Positions 1 through 7,657 of a DNA stretch of 64,000 bases are shown here, piece after piece. Position 1 is the first letter of the stretch. Each line of letters starts with the position of its first letter. The translations under genes were made by a program, and so were the position numbers. Under the pieces are notes generated by a model, which was given only the letters and a program-made list of their open reading frames with translations, was not told the origin of the DNA and made no database searches. The stretch lies in contig JAQRGA010000043.1 of assembly GCA_029237695.1 (NCBI GenBank), positions 620,001 to 684,000 on the forward strand. The letters are read 5' to 3'. This DNA comes from Conchocele bisecta (lineage: Eukaryota; Mollusca; Bivalvia; Lucinida; Thyasiridae).

Positions 1-49
1 CAGTGTAGCCTACATCGATCATAGCGTCATAAAGTTCGTCAACTAACAT
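1..49 (-). CDS. N-terminal start of an unidentified viral gene, cut by window edge
   Basis: An ATG at 49 opens a minus-strand frame that runs off the window after 16 codons (begins MLVDELYDAM). It lies 52 bases downstream of the next viral gene in the same orientation, and the gap holds the AT-rich motif found in other viral intergenic gaps plus a TA run. Too short to identify; coding status is inferred from position only. Confidence 0.35.
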   Translation of the reverse strand, partial: MLVDELYDAMIDVGYT

Positions 50-100
50 CGTTCTATATATATATATATTTATAAAAAAAAATTGTTTTAATTAATTAAT
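50..100. promoter_or_regulatory. AT-rich viral intergenic spacer
   Basis: A TA-repeat followed by TTTTAATTAATTAATTTAAAA. This resembles the AATTTT/AAAATT-type motif near other start and stop codons of the viral block, so it may serve as promoter for the gene leaving the window and as 3' end of the gene at 101-541. The role is inferred. Confidence 0.3.
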
Positions 101-541
101 TTAAAATCTCGATTGAATATAATAGCCGACGAGACCCACCACACCCATTCCCACGACGATGAACGCGATCTCGCGGTCCTTTTGGGCCTCTGACGGTACA
201 TAGAAATCTGAAAGCTGGGGTCTCGGGATCCATTGGATCGAGACTTTTTGTGCGGATATGCCAGCGCGTACTCGCGGTTTGGTTGGCTTCATTTCAACGT
301 TCTGAAAAGTTTGTGCGGCGTGATTTTCGCGGCGAAGCTCTTCGTTGACCCAGTCCAGATGGGCGGTTCGTTTTTTCGACCACGCTTCCTTTGCACTATT
401 GAGTTGTTCTACAGCTAAATCATGACGCTTACGCTCCTCATCCACGTTCGAGCTTTTCATTTTAGAGAATATAAAGTTGCTACCGCTGAACGCCAATGCG
501 TTTACAAGCGCACCACCTACTATTACTGCGATTGAAGCCAT
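101..541 (-). CDS. Small two-end hydrophobic viral protein (146 aa), probable virion membrane/minor structural protein
   Basis: Intact ORF with an ATG start. The N-terminus is hydrophobic (residues about 1-24, with VGGALVNALAFSGSNF). A charged, probably helical middle follows (EERKRHDLAVEQLNSAKEAW, to about residue 75). A PQLSDFYVPSEAQK stretch precedes a C-terminal membrane segment (about 126-143). I recall proteins of this layout beside capsid genes of Polinton-like elements in cnidarian and mollusc genomes, but know no function. The start codon directly abuts the stop codon of the gene at 542, as expected in a compact viral gene cluster. It is one of the few viral genes here without a frame break. 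Confidence 0.7.
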   Translation of the reverse strand: MASIAVIVGGALVNALAFSGSNFIFSKMKSSNVDEERKRHDLAVEQLNSAKEAWSKKRTAHLDWVNEELRRENHAAQTFQNVEMKPTKPRVRAGISAQKVSIQWIPRPQLSDFYVPSEAQKDREIAFIVVGMGVVGLVGYYIQSRF

Positions 542-775
542 TTATTTCCATATATTAACTGGTAGAATTCCAGCTTTAACTAGATAATCTCGGGTCCAAA
601 CTGCGGCCGCTACATCTAAGGTCGCGAGCCCTACGTCTCTCACATTAAAGTCCAATTTGGGAGCGGTTCCTCCTAGGGCCATCTTTGATAGTCGAGCATA
701 CCCGATACTGAAACCCGATATCACCACGGCGTGATAAAGCGCATTCACTAACATTTTACCATCTTGTTCAGCCAT
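542..775 (-). CDS. Small hydrophobic viral protein (about 77 aa)
   Basis: Intact ORF. I prefer the ATG at 775 (MAEQDGKMLVNALYHAV) over the in-frame one at 811, because the upstream gene appears to end at 768-770, overlapping this start by 8 bases. The NALYHAVVISGFSIGYA region is hydrophobic, and a second weakly hydrophobic segment follows (VGLATLDVAAAVW). Gene order and hydrophobic profile resemble small proteins of related integrated viruses. The function is unknown; a virion membrane or minor capsid role is a guess. Confidence 0.65.
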   Translation of the reverse strand: MAEQDGKMLVNALYHAVVISGFSIGYARLSKMALGGTAPKLDFNVRDVGLATLDVAAAVWTRDYLVKAGILPVNIWK

Positions 776-1330
776 TGTTATAATTATTGCATATAAAAGG
801 GTCGCGATCAATGTTTAAATGGGGCGCATCCAAATTCAACATTGTTGATGATTGGTGTTTAGTAACTTTCTTCTGAACACTGGCTGGTTGTTTTTTCGGG
901 TATTTCCACACGCACAGGGCACCAACAACTGCCAGACTACCACCAACAAACCAACTCCAATTCGTGAATTGGGGTTCAGTCCAACTCCAACGGAGTTGGT
1001 ATTGGGTGACAAATTCAAAGAATTTGGGTGTGCTTCTAATTCGTGAATTTGGGGTGAAGTTGAACCCGATTGCTCTGTCTTCAGATGTTTTGCTGTCTCC
1101 GTCCCCGATTGCAACCCCAATCTCGATTGGAGTTTAGCCTCTCGAAGCTCGGCGAGTATTTTATCTTGTTTAACTTTTCGGGTGGCAGCCGCCGCCCGCC
1201 CAGCTGCCTGTCTTTTGGGATTTTTTATATGCGGTATGTCATCCAGTGGCGGAGTAACACTCTGGTTCGATTGTGTTGGAGCAATCTGGTTCAACTCCGT
1301 CACTCTCGTGGGTGTGTCTTGTGTCATCAT
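768..1330 (-). pseudogene. Viral single-pass tail-anchored protein, frame break near 960
   Basis: The first frame starts at ATG 1330 with a Thr/Ser/Gln/Pro-rich head, then a basic KNPKRQAAGRAAAATRKVKQ stretch (about residues 36-55). Near 950-970 the open frame loses its hydrophobic character. In the neighbouring frame a clear membrane segment (WFVGGSLAVVGALCVW) and a basic tail follow, ending with TGA at 768-770, which overlaps the next start codon. A single indel in the Asn/Pro/Gly-rich linker explains this. The linker DNA carries short palindromes (CCAATTCACGAATTGG) repeated elsewhere in the viral block. The basic stretch plus tail anchor suggests a capsid-membrane linker; this is inference. 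Confidence 0.6.
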
Positions 1331-1861
1331 TTTCAGGGCTTATAGTTCGTGGGCATATATGTCCAAATTGACAGTGTTTACCCGTGGTCAACGCGGTTGT
1401 TAGTGGAGCTAAGTACATTCCAAACTTGTGATAAATTGAGCAGCATGCCGTTCTAAGAGTGTGTCCTATAAAAGGGTCAGTCTCTAGATCGTGAATCAAC
1501 CCTTCGGTGTTTGGTATAGGGAGAAGTCTACTAACGGCGGTTGCGTACAAATGAATAGCCGCCGATCCAAGAGTTTTTGTCATCTCTGCTCCCAATTTGG
1601 ATTCGTATCGCGCATACATTTTATCGATCTCCGCATCTGACATCTTATCCACCTGACAAACTGAGAGACGCCTACCTAGATAATGCTCCGATTGTCCCCC
1701 AGCAACCAGCGCAGCTAGACGCTCGCGTCGCGCCGCATTTTCATTCGGAGTCGTTGCACTCAACCCAATACCAACTGCCGTTGGAGTTGGAGTTGATCCC
1801 GATTGCTCTGTCGGAGTGATGTTTCATTATCTTTGGCAGTCGGAGTTGAGGTTTCTTCCAT
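1239..1861 (-). pseudogene. Viral protein with Ala/Leu-rich helical core, frame break near 1815
   Basis: The likely ATG is at 1861 (MEETSTPTAKDNE). The frame must change near 1815 to enter the long frame holding ENAARRERLAAL, KMSDAEIDKMYARYESKLG, MTKTLGSAAIHLYA and DPFIGHTLRTACC. These segments look conserved. The long frame has no ATG of its own, which supports the break. The C-terminus overlaps the next gene (start 1330) by about 90 bases. I recognise the family as a companion of the capsid genes in integrated viruses of cnidarians and molluscs, without assigned function. Confidence 0.6.
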
Positions 1862-2170
1862 TAGCTGATCGAGAAGTTCGTCGCAGTTAATTCTTTTTCA
1901 AAATTAGTAATTTAACTATTCTAACAAGTCTCATCACTTTAACATATTGCCAAGCGCACCACCCGATACTTATGATCACCATTATGCTCGCAACAAAGCT
2001 CGCAGCGGAGCAGAAAATTGTTAACATTGTTAACCATTGTTCAGTATTTGTTCAGCATTGTTCAGCATAGTTCAGCAATTGCTAAGCATTGTTCAGCAAT
2101 TGCTAAGCATTGTTAAGCATTGCAATAGCTTATTACTTTGTAATTTTCCTAATTTTTTCAAAATTATTAA
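1862..2170. promoter_or_regulatory. Viral intergenic region with CATTGTTCAG/CAATTGCTAAG repeats
   Basis: No ORF. At 2016-2128 short units alternate (ATTGTTCAGC, AATTGCTAAGC). Copies of the AT motif (TTTTTCAAAATTAGTAATTT at 1886 and AATTTTTTCAAAATTATTAATT near 2150) flank the region, one upstream of the gene starting at 1861 and one at the stop of the ATPase gene. A promoter/terminator role is likely by position; the repeats could also be protein-binding iterons. Confidence 0.5.
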
Positions 2171-2860
2171 TTAATTGATAACTTTATAAGCAGTTGGTTG
2201 ATCAGTCTTTAGCAGAAGCTTGGCGTGCTTAGTTTCGGAAAGCATCTGTCGAACCTCCAGGCGCTCCTCGCGCGTTGGGATAACGTCATTCTCTCGAAGA
2301 CAGTCATCGAATGAGTCTCGGTCCTTGCAGTGAAAGAGGGCGACCCATTTCGTTTGCTCGCGCAGATCCTTGAGGACGGCGTTGTATTTTTGAGTGGAGA
2401 TCCATACGCTTTGCCTCGCATGGCGGCCAGAAAATGCGAGCTCGGAGAGCATGTCCTTCTTTTTGGTCATCGCCGCCTTGGCCGAGCAATCGTCAATCAC
2501 ATATAGGGTGGGCTCACCCTGGAATCTTTGGTATAAACCACGCAACCAATCGTGAAGCCTATCACCCGGGTCAATAACGTATACCTCAGGGTCGGTCCAT
2601 ATCCACGGGCGCCGCTGATAAGTATCGTTGTGCCGCACAGTGGGACACAGGATCACAATGTGACGAAAGGTATCGCGGTAGGACTCCTCGAGCAAGTCGA
2701 GGATGAAAACCGTTTTTCCACATCCTGTCTGCCCACATATTATGGCAGAGTGAGCATCTCCAATCGTGAATTGGTATTGATTGATAGATTTCTTAATTTT
2801 TTCAAAATTATGTATTAATAAATCGTTAGATTTAGTAGATCGCTGATACGTATCGACCAT
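2171..2860 (-). CDS. A32-like genome-packaging ATPase (FtsK/HerA superfamily), intact
   Basis: A 229-residue intact ORF with an ATG start. Walker A is GQTGCGKT (residues 43-50). Walker B is LYVIDD (about 119-124). A FSGRHARQSVWISTQ stretch (about 143-157) matches the sensor region typical of viral packaging ATPases. The length fits the A32-like family, which pumps DNA into preformed capsids. It starts inside the last codons of the major capsid gene (overlap 29 bases), so the two are probably co-expressed. It is the best-preserved marker of the element. Without a tree I cannot say which Polinton-like, adintovirus-like or virophage-like group it falls in. Confidence 0.88.
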   Translation of the reverse strand: MVDTYQRSTKSNDLLIHNFEKIKKSINQYQFTIGDAHSAIICGQTGCGKTVFILDLLEESYRDTFRHIVILCPTVRHNDTYQRRPWIWTDPEVYVIDPGDRLHDWLRGLYQRFQGEPTLYVIDDCSAKAAMTKKKDMLSELAFSGRHARQSVWISTQKYNAVLKDLREQTKWVALFHCKDRDSFDDCLRENDVIPTREERLEVRQMLSETKHAKLLLKTDQPTAYKVIN

Positions 2861-4132
2861 CTTCGATGTTGAGTTGTGCGTCTGTAATTATATAAGTACA
2901 CGTTCAATGGCCCGGCTCCGTCCGCCTCTTTGGTTATCTGGATCGTCACACCCATCAATAGCGTTCTCAACTTGGCGTCCGCTACCGTGTATTTGGTCAT
3001 CGTCGCTGGCTCGCATGTCTAGCCATAACGCGTATTTGGTATTCAGGAACTCCTCCGCAGGAGACGCCGAGAGATGCAGGTCTTTGGCAACTGCTGCAAC
3101 CTCCGGAGAGCGCTTAGAGCCGGCAGCAAACTGCTTTCTTACTTCGTCCCACTGCTGGTGCGCGCGAAGACCCGCGCTGTAGAGTTGATTGGGGACTCCC
3201 TCGATCGTCACCTCTACCTTCGTGATTTTGGGGTTATAGAATCTGTCGGTTTTTCTAGCACCGAGCGCTACCCACCCGAGCCCTCCTCGAACAACAATCA
3301 GTATACCTTTCATCGAGCTGGGCGGGTACGTTGACGTTAATATTCCACAATGTGTCGCCTTTGTCTTTCGTCATCTTGCGATGGCGAAGAACTCGGTCGT
3401 AAAGTATGGCAACGCGCCCGGCGTACTGGGTTCTGATCAATCGCGCGAGTTCGGGCATCGTGACCATGTCGTACTCCAGCGAAACATTATCGATCGTATA
3501 CGTCGATAACATGTCGCTGGCTATGATAACTCGGCCGTAGTCGTTGAACGTTAGTTCGTATTCGAGGCGGTCAGCCAAAGCGCTCTGATAGTAGGGCATG
3601 TGACTCTCCAGCAACTCAAAGTCGAGCGGGATGTAGAAGCGGTTGCCGTAAGCGCCCGCGACCGCGTTGTCACTAGCGTTGTTATCTACCTTGTTAGCAG
3701 CCCCGATTCTAAGTTTGGTTACGTTCTTATTTTTGCTGGTGTCAATACCCTGATAGACAGCGTTTTCAAGCTCGTGTGACGTCTTCCACAGGTCCTGATA
3801 GCAATGTAGACGTCGCTGTCGTCGATCGACATCACCTCATTACCAGAAATCTTTATCATGGTCTTCTTGACGATGGCGCGACCCAGGTTCTGAACGACGG
3901 TTCGGTCCGCGTCCGTCGACGTTAGTGAAATAGTGAAAGCGAGGCGAACAGTACCCGGAACAATGACGTCGTTAGCTCCGAGGTTGGGGAAGCGGACTAA
4001 GAGCTGCTGGTTCTGGTCGATCGTCGATGGGTTGTTCGTAATAACGACACTCTGTCTCACGCCTTTTGCCCCGAGGGGCTCACGCAGTCTGCGGTATGGA
4101 TTGAGTTTGCGACCGTATTGACTCGAAGACAT
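2832..4132 (-). pseudogene. Major capsid protein (double jelly-roll), about 430 codons with four frame breaks
   Basis: The ATG at 4132 follows an AT-rich motif by two bases; the last frame stops at 2832-2834. Protein-like sequence is continuous but moves between frames near 3808, 3315, 2960 and 2880. Recognisable pieces: a beta-rich first half (LLVRFPNLGAND, VPGTVRLAFTI), the mid-protein KVEVTIEGVPNQLYSAGL, then LWLDMRASDDDQIHGSGRQ, and a short C-terminal beta segment ending in IY. These match capsid proteins of Polinton-like elements as I know them. All breaks look like small indels, and I saw no in-frame nonsense substitution. The gene ends within the ATPase start. Sequence error versus real decay is undecided. 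Confidence 0.8.
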
Positions 4133-4217
4133 AATCAATTTTTTCAAAATTATTGAAACTATTAAACCCGTATGGTTTTGTCTTTAATACATAATTAATT
4201 TTAAGAAAATTATAATT
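4133..4217. promoter_or_regulatory. Divergent viral promoter between capsid gene and plus-strand gene block
   Basis: Only 85 bases separate the two ATGs. On each side a near-identical motif abuts the start: on the minus strand AATAATTTTGAAAAAATTG, on the plus strand TTAATTTTAAGAAAATTATAA. Their mirror placement suggests a promoter element read in both directions. The minus copy contains AAAATTGA, the octamer known as an early promoter in mimivirus-like viruses, but it sits unusually close to the ATG, so the match may be chance. Confidence 0.55.
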
Positions 4218-5488
4218 ATGGCTGATTACGATGTTGAAATGGATGAAATCGGCAAAGACGATTACCTCGATGGTGATGATAATTTCGAGGATTCCCTCGA
4301 GACTCCAGTTCCAATCCAATCACAATTGGGTGGCGCTACTACTAGTCAAAGTCGGGAATTATTCGAGGGAGCTGTAAACGACTACTACAACAGTTTGGCA
4401 GAAAAAGGTCTGGTCCCCTCTGTCGGTCGCGACTACTCCAAGTTCAAATTTGATATGAACGGTAGATTGCGACTAAAAGCAGCATCAAATATTCCAATAG
4501 TCAACACGAGGACCGGTAAACCCCTAGCGATTGGCACCATTGCCGGAAACCCGGGCGGTGGCCTATTAATAAGGGACGAACTAGGCTTCACGGATTGGAA
4601 GAGGGGTAAAACAATTGTGCCGGCCCGCGCTGTAGAGGCCCTACAGTCTACCGACGAAACTATAGCGAAGACGGCCACCGCGATAGAAAAGGTCGAGCTC
4701 AGCGAGGTCCCTCAAATAGCCACCGACGTTATTAACACGATGGAGACCACGTTCAGCGTCCAATCGCAATTGGGAAAAATACTCAACGATGACCCACCGT
4801 TACCTCTTCGAGAACTCCGTGGACTCGATAAGGCTCTACAAACGGTCCGGGGCGAACTGGTCCTTAACCTCTCCAAACTCACGGCGCTGGATGAACATAT
4901 CGCGCTAGAAGAAAGAAAACTGAAGGAAGCCGGTGACGATAGAGAATCTACCGAGCGGATCGCCGAACGACTGCGGTCTTTGCGGGACGAAAGAGAAGCT
5001 CGCTTGGAGGCCGCCTCGGCTAACCGTGAGGCTCTCCGCACACAAATAAGTCGGATCCGTGAATCAATCTCGAGGGTCCTGCACTGGAGGACGACACTCG
5101 GTGAGCGTCTTCGCACTCTGTTCAGAGAGCAGGCGTCACGATAGCAAGCATCCTCGTTGCTATCGGCATGACTATATCGACCATAGTTCTAGCTTTCACT
5201 GGTGGTGCGGCGCCACCACCCGCTCCAGCACCAGCACCCGCTCCATCCGGTGGAGCCAAGGAGTGGATAAAAAAACAACTAAAAGCCCTCGCCAGTCTTC
5301 TAGCTAAATTAGCTGGAAAGGCGGCTGCCGCACTACCTGGACTGATCGGAAGTATCGTTTCTTACTTGCTATCTATATTATCAAAAACGGCCGGATGGCT
5401 AGCCAAAAATACCTGGGCTTTAATCGTGACAATCGCCGGTCTCCTACTATTCTTCGCCAGAGAGTTCCTACAACCAAAGCGTAAATAA
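4218..5488 (+). pseudogene. Long viral protein: acidic head, coiled coil, Pro/Ala linker and membrane tail; one frame break near 5131
   Basis: The ATG at 4218 follows the AT motif. The first frame gives 308 residues: an acidic N-terminus, a globular part with IPIVNTRTGKPLAIG and DELGFTDWKRG, then a charged helical stretch (about 215-300) likely to form a coiled coil. The frame closes at 5142, but the +1-shifted frame is already open at GVTIASILVAIG and runs to 5488 with PPPAPAPAPAPSG, a basic amphipathic stretch (WIKKQLKALASLLAKL) and two membrane segments. One missing base in a G run at about 5131 would explain it. Placement beside the capsid gene suggests a structural membrane-active role; no enzyme motif is seen. 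Confidence 0.7.
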
Positions 5489-5716
5489 TCCGATCGCCAC
5501 GAGGGTGACGACGAGCCCTAATTTTCTCCTCGTGTGTTGTCTTCCAATTTCAACATTGTTGATGATTGGTGTTTCTCCAATCGCGATTGGTCTGTTGATG
5601 GAACTCGATGGTGCATCCAATTTACGAATTGGGGGTACTGGGTTCGATTTACGAATTAGGGGAGGTGTATCCATTTGGTGTTTTATGAAATCGGTTCCAC
5701 TGTTGAACCCGATCAT
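5468..5716 (-). CDS. Small viral tail-anchored protein (82 aa)
   Basis: ATG at 5716. The N-terminus is hydrophilic; the C-terminus is one membrane helix (LGLVVTLVAIGLFTLWL). Its start overlaps the stop of the upstream minus gene in an ATGA arrangement (5713-5716), and its end overlaps the opposing plus gene by 21 bases. The body carries DNA repeats (CCAATTTACGAATTGG and a 24-base copy shared with 838-862), so parts of the protein seem built from a dispersed repeat. Function unknown. Confidence 0.55.
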   Translation of the reverse strand: MIGFNSGTDFIKHQMDTPPLIRKSNPVPPIRKLDAPSSSINRPIAIGETPIINNVEIGRQHTRRKLGLVVTLVAIGLFTLWL

Positions 5717-6894
5717 GTGGGGGTGCGCTTGATGATATCCGTGTTCACGTTACCGTTGTGGCCGATTTTTTGATTGGCGGTGGCGATTACGATCTGATTA
5801 TTGTAACCGTCAACCGGGTCGAGACGTCTCGTAGTATCATATTGCTCGGCGCCATATAAAGACCTATTCCAAATACATAGTCTACTTGGGTGCTGGCATT
5901 CTGTAAAACGTCTTGATAATTCTGGATCGCCTTCTCCAGGTCCACCCTAGCTGAGATGGCGTCCTCTACAAGTGCCAAGAATTGTTTTTGTGCATCAAAC
6001 GCCGTTCCCGTGCCCAGTATAGAACTGCGAGTTTGCTTCTGTGCGCCGAGGATGGCCCAGACGTACGTGCGAATGGAGTCGTTGACACGAGTAACCCCGG
6101 CCTGCGTGAACCCTATACCCTTATCTAACATAAATGTACCCCACGCGTCCTGAACTTCAGCAGCCTGCTGTATGTAATCGACGTGAGCCCGTTTCGGAGG
6201 TAACATTTTACAACAAGAAAACACGCCACAGTGCCGACCTCCAGACACTTCCGGCCCGAATGTCATAGTCGCGGGGTCAAAATTCCCGGCGTTCCGACTG
6301 ACGATGTGGTCACCGGAGTGATCGTGTCTAAAATCAGTCTGTGTCCAATTCCCGGACTGGCCGTGAATGAGAACGTCCCCGAGGCCGGTGCTGGTAGGAA
6401 ATGCTTTCTGTCTCCAGTCCGCGTCTTTTGAAACGTTAAATTCGTTACACAGTCTTTCAAAAGCCATACGGTCGTATGCGTTGGAAATGGGATCACAGGC
6501 GTCGTCTTGAGGTAGTGAAATACCTAGTTCTTTGAGAATCCTCCTAATAGTATAATACACGTGAAAGTTGTAGACACTTTGGAGCATGACATTCTTGGAT
6601 GTCAGATGGTCTTTATATGAAACTCCACACCCGGCTGTTGCGCACCATACAGCGAAATTTATTTGGTTCTGCCAAAACTGCATCGGTGTTGCTTTCCACC
6701 CGTTTACCACCTCCATCGTAGTAATCTTGGGCAGCCTATTGTTCAAAGATATTAGGGAAATTGGTGGCAAAGCCGCTGTCCGGTCTAACCGTTACGGTTG
6801 GGTGTACAAGGGGGTTAACAACGTCTTTTTGTGTGTATTTACCTCCGACCGCGTACTTTACATTAGAGTTAAAGCTAAATGCTTTGGTATCCAT
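5713..6894 (-). pseudogene. Conserved viral structural-type protein (about 390 codons), frame breaks near 6740 and 5855
   Basis: The central frame (6770 to 5787) holds TTMEVVNGWKATPMQFWQNQ, NFAVWCATAGCGVSYKDHL and YNFHVYYTIRRIL, followed by a His/Gly-rich and Ala-rich second half. The ATG at 6894 lies in another frame that reads well to about 6740 (KYAVGGKYTQKDVVNPL), so an indel near 6740 separates the head. Near 5855 a second shift gives a better tail (DTTRRLDPVDGYNNQIVIA) that ends in a TGA overlapping the next start. I know related proteins next to capsid genes in cnidarian and mollusc elements; role unassigned. A minor capsid or attachment protein is possible. Confidence 0.65.
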
Positions 6895-6908
6895 TGAAAG
6901 ATATTATT

Positions 6909-7597
6909 ATGTTTGCTAACTATAGACTAATGTTCAAAAAGGGAGTTGTGAACTTCAAAAATTAATAGACAACTGCTGCGGAAAACGCCGGGTAGGCCTT
7001 AGATCAATCACCTTCACGGTTGGATGGCAGAATGTGGGGAAGAGCGAAGGGTTTTACTATGTGAAGGATGGACAACAATTAGGTGTAAAGCTGCCTCACG
7101 GACTGTGGGGAATAAGACAGCTCAAAGATTTTGTCAACTCAGAGCTTGACGGTATAATCAACCTCACAGTATCGAAGGCTACCGGGCTCGCAACAATGAC
7201 CATCAGCACTGATAATAAGGTAGTGGTCTCCCCGGGGTTGGGTATTCAACTCGGTTTTAGAGAGACATACTCCTCAAACAAAGGAGTGTTTACCCCGGGT
7301 GAGTACGTCGGTGATAATCCGGTGGACTTCACCTTCACGAAAACTCTCGGGGTGCACCTTGATCGGGTGAACACATCGTACAACACGGTAGACGGATCCC
7401 CCAGCACATTACTGAAAACTGTGCCCGCCAGCGACTGTTTCTATGGCGAGACTGTGACCTTAGACTTCCCACACCCCGAGATGAAAGTTTTGGAATCGGG
7501 ACACATCCACGAGTTGAAGATTTCTATTATTGATGATAAATGGAGAGAGTTGAAGAACGATTACCCGATTTCGGTCGTCCTAGAAATTTCAAATTAA
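6909..7597 (+). pseudogene. Penton-like (single jelly-roll) minor capsid protein, start region disturbed
   Basis: The good frame is open from 6926 to the TAA at 7597. It reads RSITFTVGWQNVGKSEGFYYV, then a long beta-rich chain with GLGIQLGF, LLKTVPASDCFYGETVTLDF and HELKISIIDDKW. A hydrophobic beta strand (PISVVLEIS) closes it. The layout matches penton-like proteins of Polinton-like elements, but this rests on pattern, not alignment. There is no ATG before the conserved part in this frame; the nearest, at 6909, is in another frame and closes after 18 codons, so the 5' end probably has an indel. The opposing gene starts 14 bases away, which suggests another divergent promoter near 6895-6908. 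Confidence 0.6.
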
Positions 7598-7657
7598 TTA
7601 ATTTTAAGAAAATTATTTAGAATTAAACGCATGTTCGTAATATATATTATCAACATT
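7598..7657 (+). promoter_or_regulatory. Viral intergenic AT motif before fibre gene
   Basis: TTAATTTTAAGAAAATTATTT follows the penton-like stop, and a TATATATTA run precedes the ATG at 7658. It is almost the same motif as at 4195-4217, again in the plus orientation, which supports a promoter role. Confidence 0.45.

Noticed and set aside
2552..2818. Plus-strand ORF over the ATPase gene
   Set aside because: Shadow of the ATPase coding sequence; no resemblance to a protein family.
4125..4140. AAAATTGA as proof of a mimivirus-type early promoter
   Set aside because: Single match two bases from the ATG in very AT-rich sequence; kept only as part of the general AT motif.
4433..5116. Ser/Arg-rich minus-strand ORFs opposite the plus-strand viral gene
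   Set aside because: Antisense shadows caused by the codon composition of the real gene.
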